Assembly (NCBI RefSeq): GCF_017921895.1
Contig: NZ_JAFIDN010000001.1
Location: forward strand, 1 to 64,000
Length of the DNA stretch: 64,000 bases
Direction of reading: 5' to 3'
From: Natronogracilivirga saccharolytica
GTDB lineage: Bacteria > Bacteroidota > Rhodothermia > Balneolales > Natronogracilivirgulaceae
The stretch's first letter is position 1; each line of letters opens with the position of its first letter. The notes under the pieces are model-generated. The model was not told where the DNA came from, ran no database searches, and saw nothing but the letters and a program-made list of their open reading frames with translations. Below are positions 30,910-40,904 of the stretch, one piece after another. The position numbers were made by a program, and so were the translations under genes.

Positions 30910-31581
30910 TCAGGCTTCAACCGGAGTCAGATCAGCAACAGCGCAAACAGAAAGGAACTCGTCATATCCTTTTCCTGCCCTGATGACAACCGGATCAGCA
31001 TCAGACATGTCCACAATGGTAGAAGGTTCATTTGACAGCTGCTGCTCATTGTCAACAATCAGATCAATCTGCTTTTCAAATCGTCTGAATAGCTCCTTTC
31101 GGCTTGTAGTTCCGTTCCCATGACCGTCTTCATAATCGGGATGGCGGGCGGTGGTGGCTATAAGCGGGTCTCCAAGTTCATCCACAAGTTTCTGGCAAAT
31201 CGGATAGTCCGGCACGCGGAACCCGATCGTTTGGCGCCTGGGATTGAGCAGCAATTTCGGTACTTCCTTGGTGGCCGGCAAAACGAAAGTATATGGCCCC
31301 GGAATCAGTTTTTTTATCACTTTGAACTGATTGTCACCAAGTTTGGCAAATTTTGATATTCCGGTGAGTGAATCGCATATAAGAGTCAGCAGATGATCAT
31401 TTTTCAGCTGACGGATCTGCCTGATGCGTTCAATCCCCTTTTTGTTCGAATAAAGGCAGGCCAGGGCGTATTGTGTATCCGTCGGCAGCAACAGTATATC
31501 ATCATTCTTAATGTGATCGGCTATGGAGTAAATGCGTTTTTGGTGTGGTGTTACCGGATGAAGTTTGATCTTTTCTGCCAT
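30910..31581 (-). CDS. YrdC/Sua5-domain protein, YciO-like
   Basis: A 223-residue protein of the threonylcarbamoyladenylate synthase fold. LLPTDTQYALACL, KLIPGPYTFVLPAT, QTIGFRVPDYPICQKL and EPSTIVDMSDADPVVIRAGKG match the YciO subfamily. YrdC and Sua5 make the precursor for t6A in tRNA, but YciO proteins are mainly of unsettled function. It is therefore not certain that this is the t6A enzyme of the cell. It is transcribed alone. Confidence 0.88.
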   Translation of the reverse strand: MAEKIKLHPVTPHQKRIYSIADHIKNDDILLLPTDTQYALACLYSNKKGIERIRQIRQLKNDHLLTLICDSLTGISKFAKLGDNQFKVIKKLIPGPYTFVLPATKEVPKLLLNPRRQTIGFRVPDYPICQKLVDELGDPLIATTARHPDYEDGHGNGTTSRKELFRRFEKQIDLIVDNEQQLSNEPSTIVDMSDADPVVIRAGKGYDEFLSVCAVADLTPVEA

Positions 31582-31755
31582 AATTACTCCCGATTGAGTG
31601 GTGGATATTAATCAGAAAATAAAGCGCTGTGCAAGGCATTTGTCAGCCAGTCGCCATTTACAAGATGCAGATTTTATTGCAAATTATCTATCTGACGTCA
31701 TTCATGATGAATCACTTTTCCCATAATACATCTGCGGTCAGGACTTGCGGTTGCA

Positions 31756-31803
31756 AAAAAAAAAAGCACGGCCTCCGGCATTATTATCCGGAAACCGCGC
31801 TGA
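31756..31803 (-). terminator. Rho-independent terminator of the phosphofructokinase gene
   Basis: On the minus strand GCGGTTTCCGG pairs with CCGGAGGCCGTGC (with G-T pairs and a small bulge) around an ATAATAATG loop, followed by 11 T. It begins about 46 bases after the stop codon of the gene that ends at 31849. Confidence 0.85.
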
Positions 31804-31848
31804 TCTGATACATCAAAAACGAGATGTCAAAAAAAGCTGATAAGCTTA

Positions 31849-33156
31849 TTAGAAACTTTCGGGAAAGTTATTCCTAATGCTTTTGCTCACTTCATCGGTT
31901 TCTACCTCGAACTCAGTGACATACTCAAATTTCGATTTGAAATCCGCGCCGCTGATACCGGCTGCATTACCAAGTTTTTCAAGCATCTCATCGTTTTTAA
32001 AGTCATTGCTTTCCAGGCGGATCATGTACTGCATGGCAATTGCAAATGACATGGCGGTGCGGTCAACCATTCTGATCTTGGTTTTACCGGTTTCCTTGTC
32101 CAGGATATCCTTGAAATACATCGGCACAAAGTGGCCGCCCTGGATGGATACCATGGCAGCAGTACCGCCTTTGACGATGAACTCAACAGCAGAAAACCCA
32201 AGATCCCTTGTGTATTCCATATCATACGGAATCGGATCGGCACAGCGCAATTCGTAACCGATGTTTTTCGATACAATAGTAGTTTTCTGGCTGAGTTCCT
32301 CGAGACGCTTCTTAACGGAGTTTTTTAGAATCTCTCCGAGGTCAAGCTCGGCAAAACGCAGATTGTCATGCTCGTCGCGCTCGAGTTCAGCCAGGCCTTC
32401 AAGCTCCTTGGTACTGAGACGTTCAACCAGACCTTCGGCAAGAATAACAACACCGTTATGCTGCCCCAGGGCTTTGCGTTTGAGAATGGACCCAACCAGA
32501 ATATCCGTCAGCTTGCCAAGCGGAATTTCTTCCTCTTTGAACTCCTCGGGTATCAGTGTGAGAGTGGCACTGGAAGCCTTGCCGATACCGAGAGCCAGGT
32601 GTCCTGCCTTGCGTCCCATGGAAACCACGAAGTACCAGCGGGAAGTGGTCCTTGCATCCTCCATCAGGTTTTTGACAATCTCAACACCGATATGTCGTGC
32701 TGTCTGGAAGCCGAATGTCGGAATTCCGTGCGGCAGATCAAGGTCGTTATCAATGGTTTTGGGAACATGAACGACACTGATCTTGCCATCAGCATGCTTC
32801 TCAAGTGTCATGGCACTGAATGCCGTATCATCACCGCCAATGGTCACCAGCTTGTCAACACCCAGCTTCAGGAGCGTGTTGATGGCAGTTTCGAGATCCT
32901 CTTTCTTTTTTGTGGGATTATCACGGGCAATTCCGATGAAAGAACCGCCGCGAAGATGGATCCTGCTTACCTTTTCAATAGTCAAATGCTCGATGTGAGA
33001 AGTATCGCCTCTCATGATCCACTTGAATCCGTCTTTCAGTCCGAGCACTTCATATCCATGCTGAATGGCCCTGATAGCTGCAGATCCGATAACACTGTTG
33101 ATTCCGGGAGCTGGTCCACCAGCCACAAGGATGGCTAAACGCTTTGGTTGAGACAT
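31849..33156 (-). CDS. 6-phosphofructokinase, probably pyrophosphate-dependent
   Basis: A 435-residue phosphofructokinase. LVAGGPAPGINSVIG is the phosphate-donor loop. Two residues point to pyrophosphate as donor: GGDDT at 107-111 (Asp110 where ATP enzymes have Gly) and PKTIDND at 132-138 (Lys133 where ATP enzymes have Gly). FGFQTARHIGVEIV and SMGRKAGHLALGIG complete the active site. The reaction would then be reversible between fructose-6-phosphate and fructose-1,6-bisphosphate. It is a single-gene unit with a strong terminator. Confidence 0.92.
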   Translation of the reverse strand: MSQPKRLAILVAGGPAPGINSVIGSAAIRAIQHGYEVLGLKDGFKWIMRGDTSHIEHLTIEKVSRIHLRGGSFIGIARDNPTKKKEDLETAINTLLKLGVDKLVTIGGDDTAFSAMTLEKHADGKISVVHVPKTIDNDLDLPHGIPTFGFQTARHIGVEIVKNLMEDARTTSRWYFVVSMGRKAGHLALGIGKASSATLTLIPEEFKEEEIPLGKLTDILVGSILKRKALGQHNGVVILAEGLVERLSTKELEGLAELERDEHDNLRFAELDLGEILKNSVKKRLEELSQKTTIVSKNIGYELRCADPIPYDMEYTRDLGFSAVEFIVKGGTAAMVSIQGGHFVPMYFKDILDKETGKTKIRMVDRTAMSFAIAMQYMIRLESNDFKNDEMLEKLGNAAGISGADFKSKFEYVTEFEVETDEVSKSIRNNFPESF

Positions 33157-33479
33157 AAGTTGTAATATTTTTGAGTGAAGGTTTCTGAGGCAGTCAGTCC
33201 GCTGCTGCCTGTTAAAAATGACGTTATATAACCGTTTATATTAACACCGGTAGTCATGCCTGATACCTGATAATCCCGGAGTCAGATTGTGCTGTCAAAC
33301 CAGAACAGGATTCGGCACGCATAACCAGGCACCGTATCAGGCTGAAAAATCATACTTCTGTTTCCGGCTCTAAAATAAGATTATCTTATGGCAAACGGTA
33401 GTGTTTTTTTTCTTGTTTTTGATTAAGAGCAGGCGATTTTTACAAGTATTCCACAATCATAAAACAAAAGAGGTGCGCA
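33157..33479. promoter_or_regulatory. Divergent intergenic region phosphofructokinase / UPF0173 hydrolase
   Basis: A 323-base gap between divergently starting genes. A 7-bp inverted repeat with one central base (ATAAGAT and ATCTTAT, 33375-33389) lies about 90 bases before the hydrolase start. AGAGGTG just before the ATG at 33480 is a plausible ribosome site. No RNA gene is seen. Confidence 0.4.
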
Positions 33480-34190
33480 ATGATTACAGCTCGATGGTTA
33501 GGTCATTCAACGTTTCTGTTTGGCACATCATCAGGAAAAAAAGTTCTTGTCGATCCTTTCCTCACAGACAATCCAAAGACACCTGATTCCTGGAAATCAC
33601 CCGATCAGATAGATTTCATACTGCTGACTCACGGACACATGGATCATGCCGCCGATGCGATTCCGATAGCAAAAAAAACCGGCGCAAAGGTAGTTTCCAT
33701 CGTTGAGCTGTCGGCACTGCTGAAAGAGGATGGTTTGCCGGAAGAACAGGCAGTTGAAATGAACAAGGGGGGAACTGTTGACCTCGGCGCTTTCAAGGCA
33801 ACAATGACCAATGCCAATCATTCAAATTCCTGGAACGGCAAGTATGCCGGAGAACCCGCCGGATTCATTCTCCATTTTGGGAACTTCAAAATCTACCATG
33901 CCGGTGATACGAATATCATGCCCGATTTCAAAATGTACCGAAAGCTGTACCGCCCGGACATGGTTATTCTGCCCGTGGGTGACTATTACACTATGGGTCC
34001 GGCCGAAGCGGCCTATGCATGCAACATAATGGAACCCCGGTTTGCCATTCCCATGCACTATGGCACCATGCCAATACTCACGGGAACACCGGAAGAGTTT
34101 ATTTCCCTGGTAGAAAAATACGGTAACAAGAAAACGAAGATAATCGTACCTGAGCCCGGAAAGGAATTCATGGGTTCTCTTGATATCTGA
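33480..34190 (+). CDS. UPF0173 metal-dependent hydrolase (metallo-beta-lactamase fold)
   Basis: A 236-residue hydrolase beginning ITARWLGHSTFLF. The zinc motif is THGHMDH near residue 57, with further ligands in NANHSNSWNG, HAGDT and PMHYGTMP. The length and the last motif place it in UPF0173 (YtkL-like), a family without a settled substrate. It is cytoplasmic. The gene is a single unit closed by a clear terminator. Confidence 0.92.
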   Translation: MITARWLGHSTFLFGTSSGKKVLVDPFLTDNPKTPDSWKSPDQIDFILLTHGHMDHAADAIPIAKKTGAKVVSIVELSALLKEDGLPEEQAVEMNKGGTVDLGAFKATMTNANHSNSWNGKYAGEPAGFILHFGNFKIYHAGDTNIMPDFKMYRKLYRPDMVILPVGDYYTMGPAEAAYACNIMEPRFAIPMHYGTMPILTGTPEEFISLVEKYGNKKTKIIVPEPGKEFMGSLDI

Positions 34191-34200
34191 TTCGCCTTAT

Positions 34201-34231
34201 AAGCCCCCCTCTCTTCCGGGGGCTTTTTTTT
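34201..34231 (+). terminator. Rho-independent terminator of the UPF0173 gene
   Basis: AAGCCCCC (34201-34208) and GGGGGCTT (34218-34225) form a perfect stem with a 9-base loop, followed by a run of T. It starts 11 bases after the stop codon. Confidence 0.92.
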
Positions 34232-34258
34232 GCCTTCTTTATACCGCCGGAAGAATAA

Positions 34259-34708
34259 TTACTGCAGGTAATAGAGCTTGTCATAGCTCCCGGAGAATTC
34301 CATCATCAGGTAGACGATCACCCCGGTCACAGAAACGTACATCCAGACGGGCCAGGTCCAGCGGGCAATTTTTTTATGCCGCTCAAAATCTTTTCTGACA
34401 GCCCGGTACATCGTAAGCAGTATCATGGGCAGATTCACTATGGCCAGAATTATATGGCTGATCAGAATGGCAAAGTAGACCGGACGAATCCATCCCGTGC
34501 CATCGTAACCCACGGAGCCAACCTGGTAATGAAAAATGACATAGCTGATCAGGAAAAGAGCGGACATGATGAATGCAGACCACATCATTCTCATATGAGC
34601 CTGAATATTCCGTTTTTTTATGAATATGAAACCGGCAAAGAGAAAAATGGTTGCAATGGAATTCAGAACAGCATTAAGCTGCGGGAGGTCTGTAATGGTA
34701 ATAATCAT
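34259..34708 (-). CDS. DUF420 membrane protein, CtaM-like oxidase assembly factor
   Basis: A 149-residue protein with four hydrophobic spans (about 11-31, 45-64, 78-103 and 119-138). It has the family pattern: LNAVLNSIATIFL, AHMRMMWSAFIMSALFL, SYVIFHY, RPVYFAILISHIILAI and ARWTWPVWMYVSVTGVIVYL. Conserved His in AHMR, IFHY, ISHI and ERHKK might bind metal or haem. The Staphylococcus homologue CtaM is needed for a functional aa3 oxidase. Divergent placement next to the act-cox operon supports a role in oxidase maturation. Confidence 0.88.
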   Translation of the reverse strand: MIITITDLPQLNAVLNSIATIFLFAGFIFIKKRNIQAHMRMMWSAFIMSALFLISYVIFHYQVGSVGYDGTGWIRPVYFAILISHIILAIVNLPMILLTMYRAVRKDFERHKKIARWTWPVWMYVSVTGVIVYLMMEFSGSYDKLYYLQ

Positions 34709-35178
34709 GGAGCGCGTTTCGGTTGATCGTTATCGGGAGTATTGGGGATAAAGAAACTGACAGGATTGAATATCAGGGATTTAGAACAGCTGCAATTTAG
34801 AATAAGTTCAGCTAAATACCGATGCATATGTGAGTACTGATGTAACTGCAGAGGCCGGAACAGTTTACTCCCCTGCCTTTAAAACAGAAAAAAAAAACAA
34901 ATCTATTCCTGAACTCTTAAGATTATGTGAAATTTCATTTTTTTCTTTTTTTTAGCTTCCAATTTCAGCTATATTTATTGCCAATCAGTGATGTACGTTT
35001 CTGTTTTTCATCGGATATGGTGCGTATCCATACCTGCCGAGAACAAAGCAATTCGTGCAAAATTGGAATGAAGGTCAATGTAATATATATGACACCCACT
35101 GGTCCTGTCACCCGGCTTGCCTTGTCATTCCCGAACTGATTACAGGTATCCTTCTATTCAAATATAAATGCTGTATAT
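34709..35178. promoter_or_regulatory. Upstream region of the act-cox respiratory operon
   Basis: A 470-base gene-free stretch between the divergent DUF420 gene and actA. It holds A- and T-runs at about 34888-34899 and 34935-34955, and it must carry the promoter of the long operon. A 70-codon open frame at 34927-35139 is compositionally odd and has no family likeness, so I do not call it. No RNA structure with clear pairing was seen. Confidence 0.4.
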
Positions 35179-35826
35179 ATGGCGCAGATTTTTCCCGAAT
35201 GGGTCAACAATATTCCAAAGCGGATACATCTTGCTACGATTATCATAATCACGGGTATTATTTTTGGCTTCTGGTATTTCGGCTCCCCTGAATATCTGGA
35301 AGTAGGTTACGCACCGAATCAACCCATTCCATACAGTCATAAATTCCATGTTTCGGAACTCGGTCTGGATTGTCAGTACTGCCACGGATCTGCCTGGGAA
35401 TCGGCAGCTGCCGGAATCCCATCCACTGAAACATGTATGACTTGTCACGAATATGTAGCCACAGACAGCGAAAAACTGCAACCGTTATTTGACAGCTGGG
35501 AAAGCGGTGACCCAGTAGAGTGGATACGGGTAAATGATGTTCCTGATCACGCTTACTTTAACCACTCCATCCACGTGAACGCAGGTGTCGGCTGCGCCAC
35601 CTGCCACGGACGTGTTGACCGGATGGAAGTGGTCATGAAAACCGAATCCATGAGCATGGGGTGGTGTCTCGACTGCCACAACGACCCGGGGCCGAACCTG
35701 CGGCCTGTTGAAGAGGTAACCAATATGGCCTGGGAACCGCCTGACGATCACTATGAATTTGCCCAGATGATCATAGAGAAGCGCAATATTGACGCCTCCG
35801 TCTATTGCAACGCTTGTCACCGATAA
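35179..35826 (+). CDS. actA: Alternative complex III pentahaem cytochrome ActA
   Basis: A 215-residue multihaem cytochrome c. One N-terminal span (about 18-34) anchors it. Five CxxCH sites are visible: CQYCH, CMTCH, CATCH, CLDCH and CNACH, the last at the C-terminus. Five haems is the count in Rhodothermus ActA. It takes electrons from the iron-sulfur protein ActB and passes them on the periplasmic side. It is the first gene of the operon; no Shine-Dalgarno site is seen before the ATG. Confidence 0.95.
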   Translation: MAQIFPEWVNNIPKRIHLATIIIITGIIFGFWYFGSPEYLEVGYAPNQPIPYSHKFHVSELGLDCQYCHGSAWESAAAGIPSTETCMTCHEYVATDSEKLQPLFDSWESGDPVEWIRVNDVPDHAYFNHSIHVNAGVGCATCHGRVDRMEVVMKTESMSMGWCLDCHNDPGPNLRPVEEVTNMAWEPPDDHYEFAQMIIEKRNIDASVYCNACHR

Positions 35827-35861
35827 TCAATACTTCTACGATACCGAACGATTCTTAACAT

Positions 35862-38800
35862 ATGTCCAAAGAGCAACAACAAACGTACTGGCGAAGTCTC
35901 AACGAGTTGGCTCAAAATGAAGAGTACAGGAAATTTGCAGAACGAGAGTTTCCCGAAAATGCCACGGAACTGACCGACGGAGTTTCAAGAAGAAACTTCC
36001 TCCAGATCATGGGAGCATCTGTAGCTCTTGCCGGACTGGCATCCTGCCGCAAGCCGGTTCAAAAAATCATGCCCTATACCCGGCAGCCGGAGCATCTTGT
36101 TCCCGGAAAGCCGCTATTCTACGCAACTGCCGTTCCTTTCAAAGGCAATCTGACCGGGATCGTTGTTGAAACTCATGAGGGACGTCCCACAAAAATTGAA
36201 GGCAACGATCTGCATCCTGAAAGCAAAGGCCGGACCAACTCCCGCATGCAGGCCGCTATTCTGGATATGTATGACCAGGACCGGTCCAGAAAAATCCGGC
36301 AGGACGGATCTGACAGAAGCTGGGACGATTTTGTCTCTTTCTGCAATGACCATTTTTCCGACACCGACCGCAGCATTGCATTCATCTCTGAAGCCAGTTC
36401 GTCACCATCGCTGCTCAGACTGCGCGGGGAGGCACTGGACAAATTCCCGAATGCCCGGTGGGTCACCTTTGAACCCTACAATGATGAGTCCCTGTTAAGC
36501 GGGATACATAAAGCTTTCGGCCGGCGCCTGCGACCGTTGCATCATTTCGGTAAATCCAGGATTACGGTGTCGCTGAATGATGACTTCATGCTGGATAGTG
36601 ATAATGATATTGTCCATATCGGCGATTTTGCAAAAAGCAAAGCCATTCCTGAAGATCAGAACGGCAAACCGTCGAGACTTTATGTAGCAGAAAGCAATTA
36701 CTCCCTGACCGGATCAAATGCCGATCACAGACTGCGGATCAAATCATCCGAAATTCCACTTTTTGTTTTTGCACTGGCCGGCAAACTTGCTGACTCCCTG
36801 GATGACCTTGAGGCCTTTTCAGGATATGGTAATGAATTCAGTGATCACAGCTGGATCAGCGTACTTGCCGAGGAACTGCTTGCCCATCAGGGAAACAGCA
36901 TCCTGACCGCCGGATCCGAACATGATCCCGACGTACATGCCACTGTGGCCGCCATCAATTTCGCTTTGGGCAACACCGGTGAGACGATAGATTATCTCGA
37001 AGTTCCGCATCTTGAAGAAGATGATCAGAACGAACGCTTCAGCGAACTTGTCGGAGAAATGAACGCCGGCAACATCGACACAGTGATAATGGTGGGAGCC
37101 AATCCCGTATTTACGGCACCATCAGACCTCCGGTTCAACGATGCTCTGGAGCAGGTTCAGAACCGGCTTCACCTTTCCCTCCATTATGATGAAACTTCGC
37201 GCGCATCCGACTGGCATGTCAACCGCGCCCATTTCCTCGAAACCTGGGGCGACGGGTATTCCTGGAGCGGAGCACGATCGGTTATTCAGCCCTTGATACA
37301 GCCACTCTTCGATGGAAAAAGCGAAGTTGAGTTTCTGCATGCTGTTGTTCACGGAGAGGATGAGTCCGGACACAGCATTGTAAGAAAAACCTGGCAAGAA
37401 CAATTCTTTACGGATGCTTTTGAAAGCAACTGGAACAGGGTTCTTCACGACGGGCTGCAGCAAGACACCGGTTTCACCCCGGCCGATGTTTCACTGGATG
37501 CCAATTTCTCCGCCGAAGCCGCCGGGTTTCTTGCCATGCCGGCTGAAATACCCGCAAATGCAATTGAACTGGTCTTAAAACCTGACCCGAAACTGCATGA
37601 CGGCCGCTTTGCTAATAACGGATGGCTTCAGGAACTGCCGGATCCCATGACGAAAATCACATGGGACAATGTGGCTCTGATCTCTCCCAACACCGCTGAA
37701 CGCATCGGTGTGCCGCCCGAACGACGTTTCGGCGACCCGGAGCAGCAGGTTATCTCCATTACGGATGAAAATGGAAATCAGATTGAGATTGCGGCATGGG
37801 TCCTGCCCGGGCATGCTGACAACAGCATCACTGTTTACACCGGGTACGGACGCGAACAAATCGGAAGAGTGGCTGACCAAGTAGGAGTTAACACCTACTC
37901 TCTTCGCTCAAGTACATACCGGCTGTTTATTAAGGATGTGGATGTGTCGACTGTCGGACGAACCTATGAAATAGCCAGCACCCAGGATCATCACAGTCTG
38001 GAAGGCCGTCCGCACGTCAGGGAAGCAAGCATTGACTACTACCGCGAGAATCCCACCTTCGCCCAGGATGCCGTTTACACTCCGGGGATGAAAGAAGGCA
38101 GGGAACATGCCGTGCAATTGTTTTCCGACAAGGAGTTTCCCGATCACGAACCTCAGTGGGGAATGACCATCGACCTGAATTCCTGTGTCGGATGCGGTGT
38201 CTGTACCATTGCCTGCCAGGCCGAAAACAACATCCCGGTGATCGGCAAGCGGGAAGTCCGCCGGGGACGCGAAATGCACTGGATCCGGACAGACCGCTAT
38301 TTCAACGGTGATGACACCGACAATCCTAAAGTTGTACATCAGCCCGTGCCATGCATGCATTGTGACAATGCTCCCTGCGAACAGGTGTGCCCAGTCGCCG
38401 CTACTACGCACAGCGATGACGGGTTGAATCAGATGACGTATAACCGGTGCATCGGCACCCGGTACTGCTCAAACAACTGTCCCTACAAGGTGCGCAGGTT
38501 CAACTTTTTCAATTACTCCAAAGAGTATCTGACATCCGGTGATGATCCCGAGATCATTCAAATGGCAATGAATCCGGACGTTACGGTCCGGTTCCGCGGA
38601 GTGATGGAAAAATGCACGTACTGTGTGCAGCGAATCAGCAGAGCCAAAATCGATACCAAGAACGAAACGGGTGATTCGATCAAGCCGCCGGACGGAACCG
38701 TTGTGACTGCATGTCAGCAGGCCTGCCCTGCCAATGCAATCTCTTTCGGTGATATCAGTGACGATCAAAGCAAGGTCTCCATCGAAAAACGCAAAGACCG

Positions 38801-38894
38801 GAATTACATGATGCTTGAAGAGCTGAATGTTCGTGCCAGAACAACCTATCTGGCCAAAATCCGAAACCCAAACGATAATCAGGCTGTAACCTGA
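35862..38894 (+). CDS. actB: Alternative complex III molybdopterin-like/ferredoxin fusion ActB
   Basis: A 1010-residue fusion. A Tat motif SRRNFLQIMGAS at residues 42-53 is followed by ASC, a lipobox-like site at Cys62, so it is probably exported folded and lipid-anchored. A molybdopterin oxidoreductase-like domain without obvious cofactor residues runs to about 740. The ferredoxin domain begins at about 775 with CVGCGVCTIACQAEN, then CMHCDNAPCEQVCP, CIGTRYCSNNCP, CTYCVQR and CQQACP, giving four cluster sites. It is the large periplasmic subunit of the quinol:cytochrome c oxidoreductase. Confidence 0.96.
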   Translation: MSKEQQQTYWRSLNELAQNEEYRKFAEREFPENATELTDGVSRRNFLQIMGASVALAGLASCRKPVQKIMPYTRQPEHLVPGKPLFYATAVPFKGNLTGIVVETHEGRPTKIEGNDLHPESKGRTNSRMQAAILDMYDQDRSRKIRQDGSDRSWDDFVSFCNDHFSDTDRSIAFISEASSSPSLLRLRGEALDKFPNARWVTFEPYNDESLLSGIHKAFGRRLRPLHHFGKSRITVSLNDDFMLDSDNDIVHIGDFAKSKAIPEDQNGKPSRLYVAESNYSLTGSNADHRLRIKSSEIPLFVFALAGKLADSLDDLEAFSGYGNEFSDHSWISVLAEELLAHQGNSILTAGSEHDPDVHATVAAINFALGNTGETIDYLEVPHLEEDDQNERFSELVGEMNAGNIDTVIMVGANPVFTAPSDLRFNDALEQVQNRLHLSLHYDETSRASDWHVNRAHFLETWGDGYSWSGARSVIQPLIQPLFDGKSEVEFLHAVVHGEDESGHSIVRKTWQEQFFTDAFESNWNRVLHDGLQQDTGFTPADVSLDANFSAEAAGFLAMPAEIPANAIELVLKPDPKLHDGRFANNGWLQELPDPMTKITWDNVALISPNTAERIGVPPERRFGDPEQQVISITDENGNQIEIAAWVLPGHADNSITVYTGYGREQIGRVADQVGVNTYSLRSSTYRLFIKDVDVSTVGRTYEIASTQDHHSLEGRPHVREASIDYYRENPTFAQDAVYTPGMKEGREHAVQLFSDKEFPDHEPQWGMTIDLNSCVGCGVCTIACQAENNIPVIGKREVRRGREMHWIRTDRYFNGDDTDNPKVVHQPVPCMHCDNAPCEQVCPVAATTHSDDGLNQMTYNRCIGTRYCSNNCPYKVRRFNFFNYSKEYLTSGDDPEIIQMAMNPDVTVRFRGVMEKCTYCVQRISRAKIDTKNETGDSIKPPDGTVVTACQQACPANAISFGDISDDQSKVSIEKRKDRNYMMLEELNVRARTTYLAKIRNPNDNQAVT

Positions 38895-38938
38895 CAGCAA
38901 CAGCCATCTGCATTACGAAAACATAAGTATCTTTTTTC

Positions 38939-40336
38939 ATGAGTCAGAATACCGTTACTGTGCAGGATAACCAACTGGTGAAGGGCAATCACGATTTTGC
39001 CAGCATCACCAAACTGATCGCGGATATTCCCCAGGAGCGAACCCCGCTCTGGTGGTACATTGCTTTTGGTATCTCCAACATTGTCATGGCCGTCATGCTG
39101 GCCATGGTCATTTGGCTGATCTGGCAGGGTATTGGTGTCTGGGGGTTGCAGCAGCCTGTCGGCTGGGGATGGGATATCACCAACTTCGTATGGTGGGTTG
39201 GTATCGGACACGCCGGAACACTCATTTCTGCCATTCTTTTTCTTTTCCGGCAGGGATGGAGAACCGCCATCAACCGTTTCGCCGAAGCAATGACGATTTT
39301 TGCCGTGATGTGCGCCGGCCTTTTCCCGGCCATACACGTCGGCCGCATCTGGACCATCTACTGGATTTTCCCGCTGCCCAACTCAATGCAGCTCTGGCCC
39401 AATTTCAACAGTCCGCTCTTGTGGGATGTTTTTGCCGTATTCACGTACCTGACCGTTTCCACCCTTTTCTGGTATGTGGGACTGGTGCCGGACCTTGCGA
39501 CCATGCGTGACAGGGTCAAAGGCAAAATATCAAAATTTGTCTACGGAACGCTGGCTCTTGGCTGGACAGGCGGCAACCGGCAGTGGCAAAACTATGAAAA
39601 AGCGTACATGATTCTGGCCGGCCTGGCCACCCCGCTTGTACTTTCCGTGCATACGATTGTCTCTTTTGACTTTGCCGTCTCTGTCATCCCGGGATGGCAC
39701 ACCACCATTTTCCCGCCCTACTTTGTCGCCGGGGCCATATTTTCCGGCTTTGCCATGGTGCTTTCGCTGATGATCATTGCCCGCAAGCTTTACAGTCTCG
39801 AGGATATCATGACTGTGGATCACATCGAAAAGATGAATATCATTATACTGGTCACAGGCAACATGGTAGGCTTTGCTTATGCGATGGAGTTCTTTATCGC
39901 CTGGTACGGCGCCTTCGAATACGAAAAGTTTGCTTTCGTAAACCGGGCATTCGGCCCGTATGCCTGGGCTTACTGGACTATGATCATCTGCAATGTGGTC
40001 TCTCCCCAGTTTTTCTGGGTGAAAAAATTCCGGCGTAATATAACCCTGACCTTTATTCTGTCCATTGTCATAAATATCGGCATGTGGTTTGAACGGTTTG
40101 TGATCACCGTGACCTCGCTTGCCCAGGATTATCTTCCCTCTTCATGGGGATACTTTACACCGACATATGTAGATGTCCTGACCTATGTCGGTACATTCGG
40201 TATGTTCTTCACTTTCTTCCTTCTCTTCCTTCGCTTCCTGCCAATGGTTGCGATTTCCGAAGTCAAGGGCGTCATGCCTCAGGCTGATCCGGCCTACTAC
40301 AGATCCAACAATGGTAATGCTTCAAAATCAGATTAG
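38939..40336 (+). CDS. actC: Alternative complex III quinol-binding NrfD-like subunit ActC
   Basis: A 465-residue membrane protein of the NrfD/PsrC family with about ten spans. [35 protein letters not shown] and [20 protein letters not shown] are family blocks with charged and His residues placed in the membrane, which form the quinol site and a proposed proton path. It pairs with ActF in the membrane. actD starts 2 bases after its stop. Confidence 0.95.
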   Translation: MSQNTVTVQDNQLVKGNHDFASITKLIADIPQERTPLWWYIAFGISNIVMAVMLAMVIWLIWQGIGVWGLQQPVGWGWDITNFVWWVGIGHAGTLISAILFLFRQGWRTAINRFAEAMTIFAVMCAGLFPAIHVGRIWTIYWIFPLPNSMQLWPNFNSPLLWDVFAVFTYLTVSTLFWYVGLVPDLATMRDRVKGKISKFVYGTLALGWTGGNRQWQNYEKAYMILAGLATPLVLSVHTIVSFDFAVSVIPGWHTTIFPPYFVAGAIFSGFAMVLSLMIIARKLYSLEDIMTVDHIEKMNIIILVTGNMVGFAYAMEFFIAWYGAFEYEKFAFVNRAFGPYAWAYWTMIICNVVSPQFFWVKKFRRNITLTFILSIVINIGMWFERFVITVTSLAQDYLPSSWGYFTPTYVDVLTYVGTFGMFFTFFLLFLRFLPMVAISEVKGVMPQADPAYYRSNNGNASKSD

Positions 40337-40338
40337 TT

Positions 40339-40881
40339 ATGAGTGCAAGTAAAAACCCTTTTGCTGTTCTGGCTGAGTTTAAGAATCCTGCTGATCTCAT
40401 GGATGCCGCCTCGGCAGTCAATAAAGCAGGGTACAAACATTTTGACACCTACAGCCCGTTTCCGATTCACGGGATGGACGATGCCATGGGACTCAAATCC
40501 TCCAAACTGGGATGGATTGTGCTGATTCATGGCATCATCGGTCTTGCGGGCGGCATAGCCCTTCAGGTCTGGTCCATGAATATTGCCTATCCCGTTCATA
40601 TCAGCGGAAAACCGTATCTGAATTTCCCCGCATTTGTTCCGGTAGCATTTGCACTGGTAATTCTGCTATCCTCTTTCGGTGCATTCATGGGGATGTTTTT
40701 CCTCAACAAGCTTCCTCGGCTGCATAACCCCCTGTTCAATTCAAACCACATTGAGCGGGCCAGTGATGACGGATTTTTCCTGTGCATCGAGGCCAGAGAT
40801 CCGATTTTTGCCGAAAAGAAGACCACTGAGTTCCTCGAAAAACTGGGTGCAACAAACACCGAAATCATTCCGGACTCCTGA
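40339..40881 (+). CDS. actD: Alternative complex III subunit ActD (DUF3341)
   Basis: A 180-residue DUF3341 protein. It has FDTYSPFPIHGMDDAMG near residue 35, two spans (about 58-80 and 94-116), and a C-terminal ferredoxin-like cytoplasmic part with SDDGFFLCIEARDP. These are the fixed features of ActD in complex III clusters. It is a structural subunit without cofactor. Confidence 0.95.
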   Translation: MSASKNPFAVLAEFKNPADLMDAASAVNKAGYKHFDTYSPFPIHGMDDAMGLKSSKLGWIVLIHGIIGLAGGIALQVWSMNIAYPVHISGKPYLNFPAFVPVAFALVILLSSFGAFMGMFFLNKLPRLHNPLFNSNHIERASDDGFFLCIEARDPIFAEKKTTEFLEKLGATNTEIIPDS

Positions 40882-40904
40882 CTTTTGCATTATCTCATCA
40901 TGCC

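Noticed and set aside
34927-35139. Small 70-residue frame upstream of actA
   Set aside because: Phe-rich start from T-runs, no ribosome site and no family likeness; more likely leader DNA.
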